Assembly (NCBI RefSeq): GCF_016464305.1
Contig: NZ_JAEIOJ010000001.1
Span: 456,685 to 520,684, forward strand
Length of the DNA: 64,000 nt
From: Umezawaea beigongshangensis
GTDB taxonomy: Bacteria; Actinomycetota; Actinomycetes; Mycobacteriales; Pseudonocardiaceae
Reading direction: 5' to 3'
Positions 55,652-64,000 of the stretch are shown here, in pieces. Position 1 is the stretch's first letter, and every line of letters starts with the position of its first letter. The notes beneath the pieces are model-generated. The model was not told where the DNA came from. It did no database searches and saw only the letters and a program-made list of their open reading frames with translations. The translations under genes and the position numbers were made by a program.

Positions 55652-56176
55652 GTGTCAGAGGGACAGCCGCGACAGGCGAGGATCATCTTCCGCATTCCGG
55701 CGACCGCGCTGCTCGCGGCCGGTCTGGTGATCGTCTGCGCCACTCCCCTGGCGTTCGCGGTGCCCGGTCTGCAAGCCCTCTACCTCCTGCCGATCGGCTT
55801 CGCGGTGTGGGTCGTGCGCAACCGCACGGTGGCGGACGGGGAGCGGCTCGTGGCGCGGTCCACGTTCAGCAGCCGGACCGTCCGGTGGGACGACGTGAAG
55901 GCGATCAAGCTCTCCGACCGCTGGCTCGGCGCGGTGCTGGCCGACGACTCCGTGGTGACGCTGCCCGCCGTGCGCACGGGGCACCTCGCCGCGCTGGAGG
56001 CCGTCTCCGGTGGCCGGGTGACCGACCCCGCCACCGCGCTGGCGCGGGCGAGGGCTGCGGAGGACGACGAGACCGAGGCCGACGGGGCCGGGCCTGACGA
56101 GGACAGGACCGACGAGGCGGCGGAACCGGACTCCGGCGAGGACGGGACCGGCGGGGCGAGCGCGGACCACCGCTGA
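55652..56176 (+). CDS. Bacterial PH-domain membrane protein (Cfp6-like)
   Basis: A 174-residue protein with two N-terminal membrane segments (residues ~17-36 and ~40-54). A bPH domain follows ([37 protein letters not shown]; quoted: [25 protein letters not shown]). The tail (~130-174) is Asp/Glu-rich. It corresponds in position to Rv3004 (Cfp6) beside ilvB. The function is unknown. Start GTG 55652. Confidence 0.85.
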   Translation: MSEGQPRQARIIFRIPATALLAAGLVIVCATPLAFAVPGLQALYLLPIGFAVWVVRNRTVADGERLVARSTFSSRTVRWDDVKAIKLSDRWLGAVLADDSVVTLPAVRTGHLAALEAVSGGRVTDPATALARARAAEDDETEADGAGPDEDRTDEAAEPDSGEDGTGGASADHR

Positions 56177-56232
56177 CCCTCCGGCGGCACGCCCTCGTTC
56201 GTGTTACTCCCCGCGCTCACGGACGGCGAGCG

Positions 56233-56238
56233 TAGAAT
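56233..56238 (+). promoter_or_regulatory. Possible leaderless -10 box of the VKOR gene
   Basis: TAGAAT, 7 bp before the GTG at 56246, the arrangement of leaderless actinobacterial promoters. The -35 is weak. Confidence 0.4.
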
Positions 56239-56245
56239 GCGCTGC

Positions 56246-56707
56246 GTGACGTCGCACACGCCTGTTCGCACCCGTGACTGGGCTCCTCTCACGAGCCTGC
56301 TGCTCTCCCTCGCCGGGCTCGCGGTGTCGATCTACCTCACGATCGCGCACTACGCCGCCTCCGACCTGCTCGTGTGCGCCGAGAACAGCGTCGTGGACTG
56401 CCACGGCGTCACCAGCAGCGAGCAGTCGGAGCTGTTCGGCGTGCCGGTCGCCGTGCTGGGCGCGGCGTTCTTCGCGTTCCTCGTCCTGCTGACGACGCCG
56501 CGGGCGTGGCGAAGCACTCATCCGGCCGTGGGCCGGATCCGCCTGGGCAGCACCGCGGTGGGCGTCCTCTTCGTGGTCTACCTGGTGGCGGCCGAGTTCG
56601 TGCTCATCGGGAAGATCTGCCTGTGGTGCACCGCGGTGCACGTGATCACCCTCGCACTGGCCGCCGTGCTGCTGGTCGTGGCCCTGCGTCGCCCGGAAGC
56701 GGAGTAA
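56246..56707 (+). CDS. Vitamin K epoxide reductase family protein (VKOR)
   Basis: A 153-residue protein with about four membrane helices. Loop cysteines are in [14 protein letters not shown], and the active CxxC is in [13 protein letters not shown], preceding the last helix. Bacterial VKOR reoxidises DsbA-like proteins using menaquinone, supporting periplasmic disulfide formation. GTG 56246 is chosen over upstream starts because TAGAAT sits 7 bp before it. Between the PH protein and ilvD. Confidence 0.9.
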   Translation: MTSHTPVRTRDWAPLTSLLLSLAGLAVSIYLTIAHYAASDLLVCAENSVVDCHGVTSSEQSELFGVPVAVLGAAFFAFLVLLTTPRAWRSTHPAVGRIRLGSTAVGVLFVVYLVAAEFVLIGKICLWCTAVHVITLALAAVLLVVALRRPEAE

Positions 56708-56810
56708 TCTCTCCTCACCGCCCTCGACGTCCGGCGCCCACGAGGCGCCGTCGCACTTCCGCGCTGCCCCCGTAGCGGGCGGCGAACACCCTCTTGCAGA
56801 TGGGGGAGCC

Positions 56811-58655
56811 GTGCCTCAGCTCCGTTCTCGTACGACCACCCACGGACGCAACGCCGCCGGCGCCAGGTCGCTCTGGCGTGCGACCGGCATGACCGACAGC
56901 GACTTCGGCAAGCCGATCATCGCGATCGCGAACTCCTACACGCAGTTCGTGCCCGGCCACGTCCACCTCCGCGACCTCGGCGACGTCGTGGCCGACGCGA
57001 TCCGCGAGGCGGGCGGCGTGCCGCGCGAGTTCCACACCATCGCGGTGGACGACGGCATCGCCATGGGCCACAGCGGGATGCTCTACTCGCTGCCCTCCCG
57101 CGAGATCATCGCCGACTCGGTCGAGTACATGGTCAACGCGCACCAGGCCGACGCGATCGTGTGCATCTCCAACTGCGACAAGATCACGCCGGGCATGCTG
57201 AACGCGGCGATGCGCCTGAACGTCCCCGTGGTGTTCGTCTCCGGTGGTCCCATGGAGGCCGGCAAGGCCGTGGTCGTCGACGGTGTCGCGATCCCCTCGT
57301 CCGACCTGATCACCACGATCTCCGCGTCGGCGAACTCGGCCGTCGACGACAGCGCCCTGGACGCCGTCGAGCGGTCCGCGTGCCCCACCTGCGGCTCCTG
57401 CTCCGGCATGTTCACCGCGAACTCGATGAACTGCCTCACCGAGGCGCTCGGTCTCTCGCTGCCGGGCAACGGCTCCACCCTGGCCACGCACGCGGCGCGC
57501 AAGGCGCTGTTCCAGGACGCGGGCCGCACGATCGTCGAGCTGTGCCGCCGCTGGTACGAGCAGGACGACGAGTCCGCGCTGCCGCGCTCGATCGCCAACC
57601 GCGCCGCGTTCGAGAACGCGATGGCGCTGGACATGGCGATGGGCGGCTCCACCAACACCGTGCTGCACGTCCTCGCCGCCGCGCAGGAGGGTGAGATCGA
57701 CTTCACGCTCCAGGACATCGACGACATCAGCCGCCGCGTCCCGTGCCTGTCGAAGGTCTCGCCGAACTCCGACTACCACATGGAGGACGTGCACCGGGCC
57801 GGTGGAATCCCCGCGCTGCTCGGCGAGCTGGACCGCGGCGGGATGCTCAACCGCGACGTCCACTCCGTGCACAGCCCGTCGCTGGCCGAGTGGCTGGCCG
57901 AGTGGGACGTGCGCGGCGGGTCCGCGTCCGAGCGGGCCGTGCAGCTGTTCCACGCCGCGCCCGGCGGTGTGCGCACCACGCAGGCGTTCTCCACGGAGAA
58001 CCGGTGGTCCTCGCTGGACACCGACGCGGCGGGCGGCTGCATCCGCGACGTCGAGCACGCCTACACCGCGGACGGTGGCCTGGCGGTGCTGCGCGGCAAC
58101 CTCGCCGAGCGCGGCGCCGTGATCAAGGCGGCGGGCATCGACGAGGAGCTGTGGCACTTCGAGGGCCCCGCGCGGGTCGTGGAGAGCCAGGAGGAGGCCG
58201 TCTCGGTCATCCTGAAGAAGGAGATCCAGCCGGGTGACGTGCTGGTCGTGCGCTACGAGGGCCCGTCCGGCGGTCCCGGCATGCAGGAGATGCTGCACCC
58301 GACGGCGTTCCTGAAGGGCTCCGGCCTCGGCAAGAAGTGCGCGCTGATCACCGACGGCCGGTTCTCCGGCGGCTCGTCCGGCCTGTCCATCGGTCACGTC
58401 TCGCCGGAGGCGGCCGGCGGCGGCCTGATCGGGCTGGTGGAGGACGGCGACCGCATCCTGATCGACGTGCACGAGCGCAGGCTGGAGCTGCTGGTCGACG
58501 ACGAGGTGCTGGCCGACCGGCGGGCGAAGATGGAGTCCAGCGAGCGTCCGTGGCAGCCGAAGGACCGGGTGCGCCCGGTGACCGGCGCGCTGCGCGCCTA
58601 CGCCCGGATGGCCACCGACGCCAGCACGGGCGCCGTGCGCGACCCCTCCCGCTAG
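56811..58655 (+). CDS. ilvD: Dihydroxy-acid dehydratase
   Basis: Fe-S dehydratase of Val/Leu/Ile synthesis, 614 residues. Cluster cysteines are in [13 protein letters not shown] and [37 protein letters not shown] near the C-terminus is the conserved active-site region. GTG 56811 has GGGGGAG upstream. Transcribed opposite to ilvBNC; no attenuator seen upstream. Confidence 0.98.
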   Translation: MPQLRSRTTTHGRNAAGARSLWRATGMTDSDFGKPIIAIANSYTQFVPGHVHLRDLGDVVADAIREAGGVPREFHTIAVDDGIAMGHSGMLYSLPSREIIADSVEYMVNAHQADAIVCISNCDKITPGMLNAAMRLNVPVVFVSGGPMEAGKAVVVDGVAIPSSDLITTISASANSAVDDSALDAVERSACPTCGSCSGMFTANSMNCLTEALGLSLPGNGSTLATHAARKALFQDAGRTIVELCRRWYEQDDESALPRSIANRAAFENAMALDMAMGGSTNTVLHVLAAAQEGEIDFTLQDIDDISRRVPCLSKVSPNSDYHMEDVHRAGGIPALLGELDRGGMLNRDVHSVHSPSLAEWLAEWDVRGGSASERAVQLFHAAPGGVRTTQAFSTENRWSSLDTDAAGGCIRDVEHAYTADGGLAVLRGNLAERGAVIKAAGIDEELWHFEGPARVVESQEEAVSVILKKEIQPGDVLVVRYEGPSGGPGMQEMLHPTAFLKGSGLGKKCALITDGRFSGGSSGLSIGHVSPEAAGGGLIGLVEDGDRILIDVHERRLELLVDDEVLADRRAKMESSERPWQPKDRVRPVTGALRAYARMATDASTGAVRDPSR

Positions 58656-58665
58656 GCCCCGCGAC

Positions 58666-58711
58666 GCGACGAGGCCCCCGTCACCGGATCAGGTGGCGGG
58701 GGCCTCGTCGC
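58666..58711. terminator. Bidirectional terminator between ilvD and doxX
   Basis: About 20-bp stem: perfect GCGACGAGGCCCCCG (58666-58680) with its complement (58697-58711), extended inward by TCACC/GGTGG; 6-nt loop. Confidence 0.9.
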
Positions 58712-58717
58712 GCGGGG

Positions 58718-59458
58718 TCAGCGGAGAACGAAGTACGTGGCGGCGGCCGCGCCGCCCGCCACGACCAGGCAGACGACGCCACTGAGCAGCGGGCGGCGGA
58801 ACCAGCCGCGGTTGCGGTCGAGCGCCACGCGGCCCGGCCCGGCGAACAGCAGCGCGAACGCCATCGTCGCCAGCATGACCTCCAGCTCGACGCCGTCGGG
58901 CGCGAAGAACCCCTCGCGCCAGCGCAGGGCCAGCACGTTCGCCATGACGGCGAGCAGGCCGGCCGCCGCGAGCGGCGTGAACAGGCCCAGCACCAGCAGG
59001 CCGCCGCCCGCCATCTCGGTGACGCCGGTGACCCACGCCAGGACGCGGGACTCGCGGAAGCCCAGGCCGTCCAGGTAGCGGGCGAACCCGTCGATGCCGG
59101 GACCGCCCAGGAGGCCGAAGACCTTCATCGAGCCGTGCGCGAGGAACGTGCCGCCGAGGACCAGGCGCAGGACGAGCAGCCCCAGGTCGGGCCCCGCGGT
59201 CCAGCGGAACGGGGCGCGCTCCTCCTCGTCCTCGTCGTCCTCGAACGCCCCCCGCGGCTCCTCCAGCGCCGTCGCCGGTGTGTAGCCGGAGTTGTCGAAG
59301 GACCTGGTGTCCGGGTCGTAGCTCTGCGGGCGGAACGTGTCGGACGCGTCGTCGAAGTGGTGCACTCCTCCGCCGTCTCCACCCGTGCCGCTCGACGCGT
59401 AGAACCCGTCGTCGGAGAAGCCGCTCGAACGGGACGAGCGATCGTCGGAAGTAGCCAC
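58718..59458 (-). CDS. DoxX-family membrane protein with acidic N-terminal extension
   Basis: A 246-residue protein. The first ~85 residues are Ser/Gly/Asp-rich, ending in the acidic FEDDEDEEERAPF. The DoxX domain has four helices from ~residue 90 (LGLLVLRLVLGGTFLAHGSMKVFG, quoted: LVLRLVLGGTFLAHG) and ends with an extra C-terminal helix (~220-240). DoxX proteins act in membrane redox/thiol stress in mycobacteria (MRC complex). The position equals Rv3005c. GTG 59458 chosen; an upstream ATG/GTG would add a His-rich leader. Confidence 0.85.
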   Translation of the reverse strand: MATSDDRSSRSSGFSDDGFYASSGTGGDGGGVHHFDDASDTFRPQSYDPDTRSFDNSGYTPATALEEPRGAFEDDEDEEERAPFRWTAGPDLGLLVLRLVLGGTFLAHGSMKVFGLLGGPGIDGFARYLDGLGFRESRVLAWVTGVTEMAGGGLLVLGLFTPLAAAGLLAVMANVLALRWREGFFAPDGVELEVMLATMAFALLFAGPGRVALDRNRGWFRRPLLSGVVCLVVAGGAAAATYFVLR

Positions 59459-59548
59459 GATCCCGCACGGTAGGAGATGCGGATGGTGATGGCGATCATC
59501 CACCCGGACCCACCGGTTCAGTCGAACGGCCGATTGCGCTGGCGCGGA

Positions 59549-60463
59549 TCAGTAGTCGCCGCGCACCAGGTTCTCCGGCTCCAGACCTGCCGCGAAGCGC
59601 GTCAGCTCCGAGACCACGACCGCGTAGGCGCGCTGATCGCTGCCGCGGCAGCTCCCCGCGACGTGGGGCGTGAGCAGCAGGCCGGGCACGTTCCACAGCG
59701 GGTGGTCGTCCGGCAGCGGCTCCGGCTCGGTGACGTCCAGGGCCGCGCGGAGCCTGCCGGAGGACAGCTCGGCCACGAGGGCGTCGGTGTCGACGACGGG
59801 ACCGCGCGCGGCGTTGACCAGGACCGCACCGTCGGGCATCCGCGCCAGGAACTCCGCGTCGACGAGACCGGTGGTCTCGTCGGTCAGCGGGACCACGACC
59901 AGCACGGCGTCGTGGTCGCCGAGCAGGCCGGGCAGCTCGTCCATGCCGTGCACGCCGTCGCGGGCGGTGCGGCCGACCATCGTGACGGTGGCGTCGAACG
60001 GCTCGATCCTGCGGCGGAACTGCCGGCCCAGGTCGCCGGCGCCGACGACGAGGACGCGCTTGTCCTGGAGGGTGTCGGTGTAGTGGTAGTCCCAGCGGCG
60101 CTCCCGGCGGGCGCGCTCGAAGCCCGGCAGCTCGCGGTAGATCGACAGCAGGGCCGCGACGGCCCACTCGGCGGTGCTGCCGCCGTGCGCGCCGCGGCAG
60201 GTGGACAGCAGCACTCCGTCCGGCACCTGGCCGATGAAGCGCTCCGCCCCGGCGCTGAGGAGCTGCACGAGGCGCAGGCGGGGCAGCTGGGCCAGCACCG
60301 CGCCGAGGTCGGGGCCCTGGAGGAAGCGGGGAACGAGCACCTCGGCGTCGGCGGCCTCGGGCGGCAGGGGTTCGCCCGGCTGGTAGCGGACCGGCCGGAG
60401 ACCGTCCACCTCGGACAGCGCCTTCACACCGAATTCATCGGGAACGAGCACGGTGAGCGTCAC
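59549..60463 (-). CDS. D-2-hydroxyacid dehydrogenase (NAD-dependent)
   Basis: A 304-residue D-isomer-specific dehydrogenase. NAD motif VLVVGAGDLGRQFRRR (GxGxxG, ~residue 138). Catalytic Arg in NAARGPVVDTDAL, Glu in DVTEPEPLPDDHPLW, His in LLLTPHVAGSC. It lacks the ACT domain of SerA. The substrate is unknown; glyoxylate/hydroxypyruvate reductases are the nearest type. Divergent from the alpha/beta hydrolase. Confidence 0.9.
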   Translation of the reverse strand: MTLTVLVPDEFGVKALSEVDGLRPVRYQPGEPLPPEAADAEVLVPRFLQGPDLGAVLAQLPRLRLVQLLSAGAERFIGQVPDGVLLSTCRGAHGGSTAEWAVAALLSIYRELPGFERARRERRWDYHYTDTLQDKRVLVVGAGDLGRQFRRRIEPFDATVTMVGRTARDGVHGMDELPGLLGDHDAVLVVVPLTDETTGLVDAEFLARMPDGAVLVNAARGPVVDTDALVAELSSGRLRAALDVTEPEPLPDDHPLWNVPGLLLTPHVAGSCRGSDQRAYAVVVSELTRFAAGLEPENLVRGDY

Positions 60464-60491
60464 GCCTGCACGTTACGGCAGACTGCGGCAG

Positions 60492-61454
60492 ATGCAGGAG
60501 CACGACGTCGCATCCGCCGACGGCACGCTGATCAGGGTGTGGCGCACCCGACACTCCGGACCCCCGGTACTGCTGTGCCCCGGTCTGGGCACGGTGCCGG
60601 AGTCGTGGCCCGCGCTGCTGCTCCCGACCAGCGGGGTCACCGTCCACAGCTGGTACGACCGCGGCACGATGGGGTCGCAGCGCCCGGCCGACCCGACGCG
60701 CATCGGGGTGGCCGACAGCGTCGCCGACGCGCTCGCCGTGCTGGACGACGCCGGCGTGCGCCGCTGCGTCGTCGTGGGCTGGTCGATGGGCGTGACGGTC
60801 GCCGCCGAGCTGGCGCTGCGCCACCCAGAACGGGTCTCCGGACTGATGCTGATCGGCGGAGCGCCGGGTGACGCGCTGGCCGCCGTGCTGGGCCTGCCGG
60901 GTGTGCCGGAGGAGCTGCGACGGCTGATCGGCGTCGGCGGGGCCCACGCCCTGCGCGCCGCGGGACCGCTGCTGAACGGGGTGCTGTCCCGCGTTCCGGT
61001 GAACGACGTGACGACGTTCCTGCTGCGGCACAGCGGTCTGGTGCTGCCGTCGAGCGCGCCCGACGCGGTGGCGGCGGCGATCTCGCGGTTCCTCACGCAC
61101 GACTGGAGCTGGTACTTCACCCTCGCGCTGGCCCTGGGCCGCTGGCCGGCGCAGGACCTGTCCGGCCTGACGTGCCCGGTGACGGTGATCGCCGGGCGGT
61201 TCGACGTCCTGGCCTCGGCCGGGAGCGTGGCCAGGTCGATCGGCGTGCTGCCGCAGGCGCGGTTCCGCAGGCTCGCCGCGGGCCACCTCCTGCCGCTGGA
61301 GGCGCCGGACGTGGTCGTGGAGGAGCTGGCGCTGCTCCAGGAGCGGGTCGACGCGGTGGAGCGCGTGCTCACCGGCGCCGAACCCGTGCCGCGGCGCACC
61401 CGGACCGCGCCGGTGCGGCGGGCGCTCACCTCGCGTTCACGACACCACGCCTAG
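60492..61454 (+). CDS. Alpha/beta-hydrolase
   Basis: A 320-residue alpha/beta-hydrolase fold protein. The nucleophile elbow is VVGWSMGVTVAAE (Ser ~95). The oxyanion region is LLCPGLGTVPESW, and the catalytic His is in RLAAGHLLPLEAPD. The substrate is unknown. ATG 60492 (MQEHDVASADG) is preferred; an upstream GTG at 60453 would overlap the divergent dehydrogenase start. Ends 9 bp before the lipoprotein gene, likely an operon. Confidence 0.85.
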   Translation: MQEHDVASADGTLIRVWRTRHSGPPVLLCPGLGTVPESWPALLLPTSGVTVHSWYDRGTMGSQRPADPTRIGVADSVADALAVLDDAGVRRCVVVGWSMGVTVAAELALRHPERVSGLMLIGGAPGDALAAVLGLPGVPEELRRLIGVGGAHALRAAGPLLNGVLSRVPVNDVTTFLLRHSGLVLPSSAPDAVAAAISRFLTHDWSWYFTLALALGRWPAQDLSGLTCPVTVIAGRFDVLASAGSVARSIGVLPQARFRRLAAGHLLPLEAPDVVVEELALLQERVDAVERVLTGAEPVPRRTRTAPVRRALTSRSRHHA

Positions 61455-61463
61455 CCTGGACAC

Positions 61464-62660
61464 GTGTCGTCTTCCGGTCGAACCGTCCGCGCGCTGCTCG
61501 TGGGCTCCGCCGCCGGTCTGCTGGTGACGGGCTGCGCGAGCTTCCCCGACCCGCCCGCGCCGTCGAGCTGGAGCGCCCAGGTGCAGCTGACCCCGCAGGC
61601 GGGCCCCGAGCCCGAGCTGCCGGGCGAGGTGGCGCCGGGCCCCGGCGGGAACCAGCAGCCGGGACAGACCCAGACCTCCGTGCCGCCGCCGCAGGGGTGC
61701 AAGGACTTCGACCCGGCCGTGGTGGGCACGTGCCTGAACCCGGTGTCCGGGGTGGCGCTGATGGACGTGAACCAGTCCACCGGCGCGGTCACGGCGCTGG
61801 CCACCGAGCGGACCACGGGCCGCCTGGTGCAGGTCACCAAGGACGTGGAGCCGGTCGTGATCAGCACGCTGGAGGTCGACGCGTCCTCCGACGGCGGCCT
61901 CACCGGGCTGACGCTGTCGCCGACCTACGCCGAGGACCGGCTGATCTACGTGTACCTGACGACGGCCGCGGACAACCGCGTGGTGCGCCTGACCCCTGGC
62001 GACACGCCGAAGCCGATCCTCACCGGCATCCCGAAGGGCGCGACGGGCAACCGGGGCGCGCTGGCCCACGACGGCGAGGGCGCGCTGCTCGTCGCGACCG
62101 GTGACGCGGGGAACCCCGCCGCCGCGGCCGACCCGAACTCGCTGGCGGGCAAGGTGCTGCGCATCGACGGTTCCGGTGCCCCGGCCCGCGGCAACCCCAC
62201 CGAGGGCTCCCGCGTGCTGACCGGCGGGCTGCGCTCCCCCGGCGGGCTGTGCGTGGCGGCGGACGGCTCCACGACGTGGGTGACCGACGCGGGCGCGAGC
62301 GGGGACCTCCTGCACCGCGTCGTGCCGGGCGAGCCGCTGGGCACCCCGGCGTGGACGTGGTCGGAGCGGCCCGGCGTCGGCGGGTGCGCGTCGCTGTCCG
62401 ACGTGGTCTGGGTCGCCACCAGCACCCTGCCGGGCTCTCTGTCGATCCCGGTGAACCCCGACGGCAGCTTCAGCGGCAAGCCCGAGCAGCAGCCCGCGGA
62501 GGAGGCCGAGTTCGGCCTGCTCGGCCCGCTGGTGGCCCTGGACGACCGCACCGCGCTGGTCGGCACCGTCAACAAGCAGGGCAACGGCGAGCCGGTGTCC
62601 AGCGACGACCGCGTGGCGATCGTCGTCCGCCAGGGCGGCGGCCAGAACTCCAAGGACTAG
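61464..62660 (+). CDS. LppZ-like lipoprotein with glucose/sorbosone dehydrogenase-type propeller
   Basis: A 398-residue exported lipoprotein. The lipobox LLVTGC is at residues ~19-24, followed by a Pro/Gln-rich linker. The beta-propeller of the GSDH/PQQ-dehydrogenase family has LTGLTLSPTYAEDRLIYVY, GALAHDGEGALLVATGDAG and GKVLRIDGSG. The position next to doxX matches Rv3006 (lppZ). Catalysis is unproven in this group. GTG 61464. Confidence 0.9.
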   Translation: MSSSGRTVRALLVGSAAGLLVTGCASFPDPPAPSSWSAQVQLTPQAGPEPELPGEVAPGPGGNQQPGQTQTSVPPPQGCKDFDPAVVGTCLNPVSGVALMDVNQSTGAVTALATERTTGRLVQVTKDVEPVVISTLEVDASSDGGLTGLTLSPTYAEDRLIYVYLTTAADNRVVRLTPGDTPKPILTGIPKGATGNRGALAHDGEGALLVATGDAGNPAAAADPNSLAGKVLRIDGSGAPARGNPTEGSRVLTGGLRSPGGLCVAADGSTTWVTDAGASGDLLHRVVPGEPLGTPAWTWSERPGVGGCASLSDVVWVATSTLPGSLSIPVNPDGSFSGKPEQQPAEEAEFGLLGPLVALDDRTALVGTVNKQGNGEPVSSDDRVAIVVRQGGGQNSKD

Positions 62661-62663
62661 GTG

Positions 62664-62687
62664 GCGCTTCCGCCCGCCCGGAAGCGC
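62664..62687. terminator. Terminator between lipoprotein and CHAT genes
   Basis: Perfect 9-bp stem GCGCTTCCG/CGGAAGCGC with a 6-nt loop, in the 30-bp gap between convergent stops. Confidence 0.8.
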
Positions 62688-62690
62688 GAC

Positions 62691-64000
62691 CTACCCCACT
62701 CCCAGGCAGACGAACGGGCGGCGCAGCGGGTCGGCGGCCACGGCGTCGGCCAGCGCCACCGCCGGTGACGCTCCCCCGGCGAGGGCGCGGTGGTAGTCGT
62801 TCATGGCCTCCGCCGACGGCTCGTCGCCCACCCTGCTGGTGGCCGCCACGACCGTCCTGGCTCCCCCGGCGAGCAGGGCCCCGGCGAAGCCGAGGACCTC
62901 GTCTCCGGGGCGGATGCGGTGCAGCGCCAGCTCGCACGCGGCGAGGACCACCTGTTCGGGCGGCCTGCTCATCCGGCCCATCTCGTGCGCGAACAGCGCG
63001 CCGTCGACCAGTTCGAGCCGGGAGAACAGCGCGTTCTCCGGCTCGTGCTCGCCGTGCGCGGCGATGTGGGCGAGCGCGGCCCCGTCCATCGCGGCGAGGA
63101 CCGCGCCGACCTCGGCGTCGGCACCGCTGAGCAGCCGTGCGCTGGTGTGGTGGGCGGCGAGCCCGGCGATCTCCGCCTCGGCCTCCTGGAGACCGGGACC
63201 GCTGATGAGGACGACGCGCTTCGAGCGCACCGGATCGCGCTGCGCCGAGGAGAGCCACGCCGTCGCGGACGGGACGACGACCGACGGCCGACTCCGCAGC
63301 GACGGCAGGACGCCCCACGGCACGGCGTGCAGGTCGCCGGTGGGCACGATCACCACGTCCCGGTCGCCGATCAGCGGTCTGATCGGGCGCAGGAGCTGGT
63401 CGTCGAGGTGCCGGGCCTCCCGGTTCGCCGAGCGGGCGATGACCCGCGACAGCGAGCGGTCCATCCGGTCGGGAGCGAGCGCGTTCACGTCGGCGTGCAG
63501 GCGGCGGGCGTGCTCGGCGGCCGCGATCGCCGATCCCAGCCGCACCAGGTGCACCCGCCCGCCGACGAGGACCACGGCGGCCAGCACGTCGCCCGACGCC
63601 ACGAAGTCGATCATCGCGCGGTCGCCGAGAGCCGCGGTGACCTCGGCGGCGGTGGCCACCGGACGCGGTCTGCCCCAGCGCTGCGCGTGCCAGCCCAGCC
63701 GCACCGCCTCGCGCTGGGCGGTCCGCAGCCGGGCCTCCAGTTCCGTGGTCGGGACGCCGTCGAGCGTCGCGAGCTGCACGGACCGCGCGAGCGAGCGCAC
63801 CTCGGCGACCCGCTCGGCCAGCCGGGGATCGGCGCTGCCGACCGGCTCGTAGCGGTAGCTCTGCGCGCGGGTCCGCTCCAGCCACCGGAACAACCGCTCG
63901 GCCTTCCCCGACGAGCCCGGCCCGTCGAGCACCAGGCGCACCGCCAGCTCGCCGAGCTCCTGCCCGTGCACGGCGGTGCCGGACACCAGTTCCAGGCCGC
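62691..64000 (-). CDS. CHAT-domain caspase-like protein, N-terminus beyond window
   Basis: Partial gene; the reading frame stays open to position 64000. The visible ~436 residues start with a helical stretch (RLFRWLERTRAQSYRYEP, typical of TPR-CHAT proteins). The CHAT protease domain follows, with VVIVPTGDLHAVPWGVLPSL, the catalytic His in HIAAHGEHEPENALFSRLEL and the catalytic Cys in QVVLAACELALHRI, and ends GFAGALLAGGARTVVAA...RRPFVCLGVG. CHAT peptidases are found as regulators, secreted-effector processing enzymes and CRISPR (Craspase) partners. The partner here is unknown because upstream DNA is missing. Confidence 0.88.
   Translation of the reverse strand, partial: GLELVSGTAVHGQELGELAVRLVLDGPGSSGKAERLFRWLERTRAQSYRYEPVGSADPRLAERVAEVRSLARSVQLATLDGVPTTELEARLRTAQREAVRLGWHAQRWGRPRPVATAAEVTAALGDRAMIDFVASGDVLAAVVLVGGRVHLVRLGSAIAAAEHARRLHADVNALAPDRMDRSLSRVIARSANREARHLDDQLLRPIRPLIGDRDVVIVPTGDLHAVPWGVLPSLRSRPSVVVPSATAWLSSAQRDPVRSKRVVLISGPGLQEAEAEIAGLAAHHTSARLLSGADAEVGAVLAAMDGAALAHIAAHGEHEPENALFSRLELVDGALFAHEMGRMSRPPEQVVLAACELALHRIRPGDEVLGFAGALLAGGARTVVAATSRVGDEPSAEAMNDYHRALAGGASPAVALADAVAADPLRRPFVCLGVG

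Overview
This is a very GC-rich chromosomal segment from an actinomycete. The GTG start codons, the operons with ATGA/GTGA overlaps, the actinobacterial families (SepIVA- and DivIVA-like coiled coils, DUF3515, DUF397, MutT1, an HU protein with a Lys/Ala tail, FbiD/CofC) and the gene order all point to an actinobacterium. A Pseudonocardiaceae-like genus is my inference and is not proven by a marker gene. From memory, the order closely follows Mycobacterium tuberculosis Rv2924c-Rv3006 (fpg, rnc, DUF177, sepIVA, coaD, rsmD, pca, recG, DAK, ung, thiL, DUF3515, ddlA, gpsA, fbiD, ppk, mutT1, hupB, leuDC, iclR, tRNAs, gltX, FAH, leuB, serA, ilvC/N/B, PH protein, doxX, lppZ). The window is therefore mostly a conserved core, with a few local insertions.

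Layout. 1-5.9 kb, mostly minus strand: a PadR/HAAS pair, then the mutM-rnc-rpmF-DUF177 block, sepIVA, coaD and rsmD. 6-16.5 kb: a metallo-hydrolase, pyruvate carboxylase, a plus-strand DivIVA-like protein, recG and a DAK2 protein. 16.6-22 kb: rpmB, ung, gamma carbonic anhydrase, GNAT, thiL, a RAM-domain protein, DUF3515 and ddl. 22-28 kb: a MocR regulator with a divergent flavin-fold gene, then the operon plsC-gpsA-cystathionine lyase-(leader peptide)-cysteine dioxygenase. 27.9-36.2 kb: fbiD, a small repeat-bearing protein, ppk, mutT1, hup, leuCD and its IclR regulator. 36.5-41.4 kb: tRNA-Glu, tRNA-Gln, a HAD hydrolase, gltX, an FAD monooxygenase and an FAH protein. 41.4-48.1 kb: cimA with an attenuator, an iron-siderophore uptake operon with an FhuF-like reductase, and leuB. 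48.1-49 kb holds no credible gene. 49-58.7 kb: a small membrane protein, serA, DUF397, ilvBNC behind an attenuator, a PH-domain protein, VKOR and ilvD. 58.7-64 kb: DoxX, a 2-hydroxyacid dehydrogenase, an alpha/beta hydrolase, an LppZ-like lipoprotein and the end of a CHAT-domain protein.

The dominant theme is branched-chain amino acid synthesis (cimA, leuB, leuCD, ilvBNC, ilvD). The regulatory DNA is the most informative part of the window. Three short leader peptides lie before ilvB (Leu/Val codons), cimA (tandem Ile codons) and cysteine dioxygenase (Cys codon). The first two are followed by hairpin plus T-run terminators. A TCCC-N6-CGGGA palindrome occurs once in the leuC/iclR divergent promoter and twice upstream of leuB, which suggests one NdgR/LtbR-type regulon. 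Period-15/16 minisatellites of similar sequence occur at three loci, two in frame inside proteins and one running across a stop codon.
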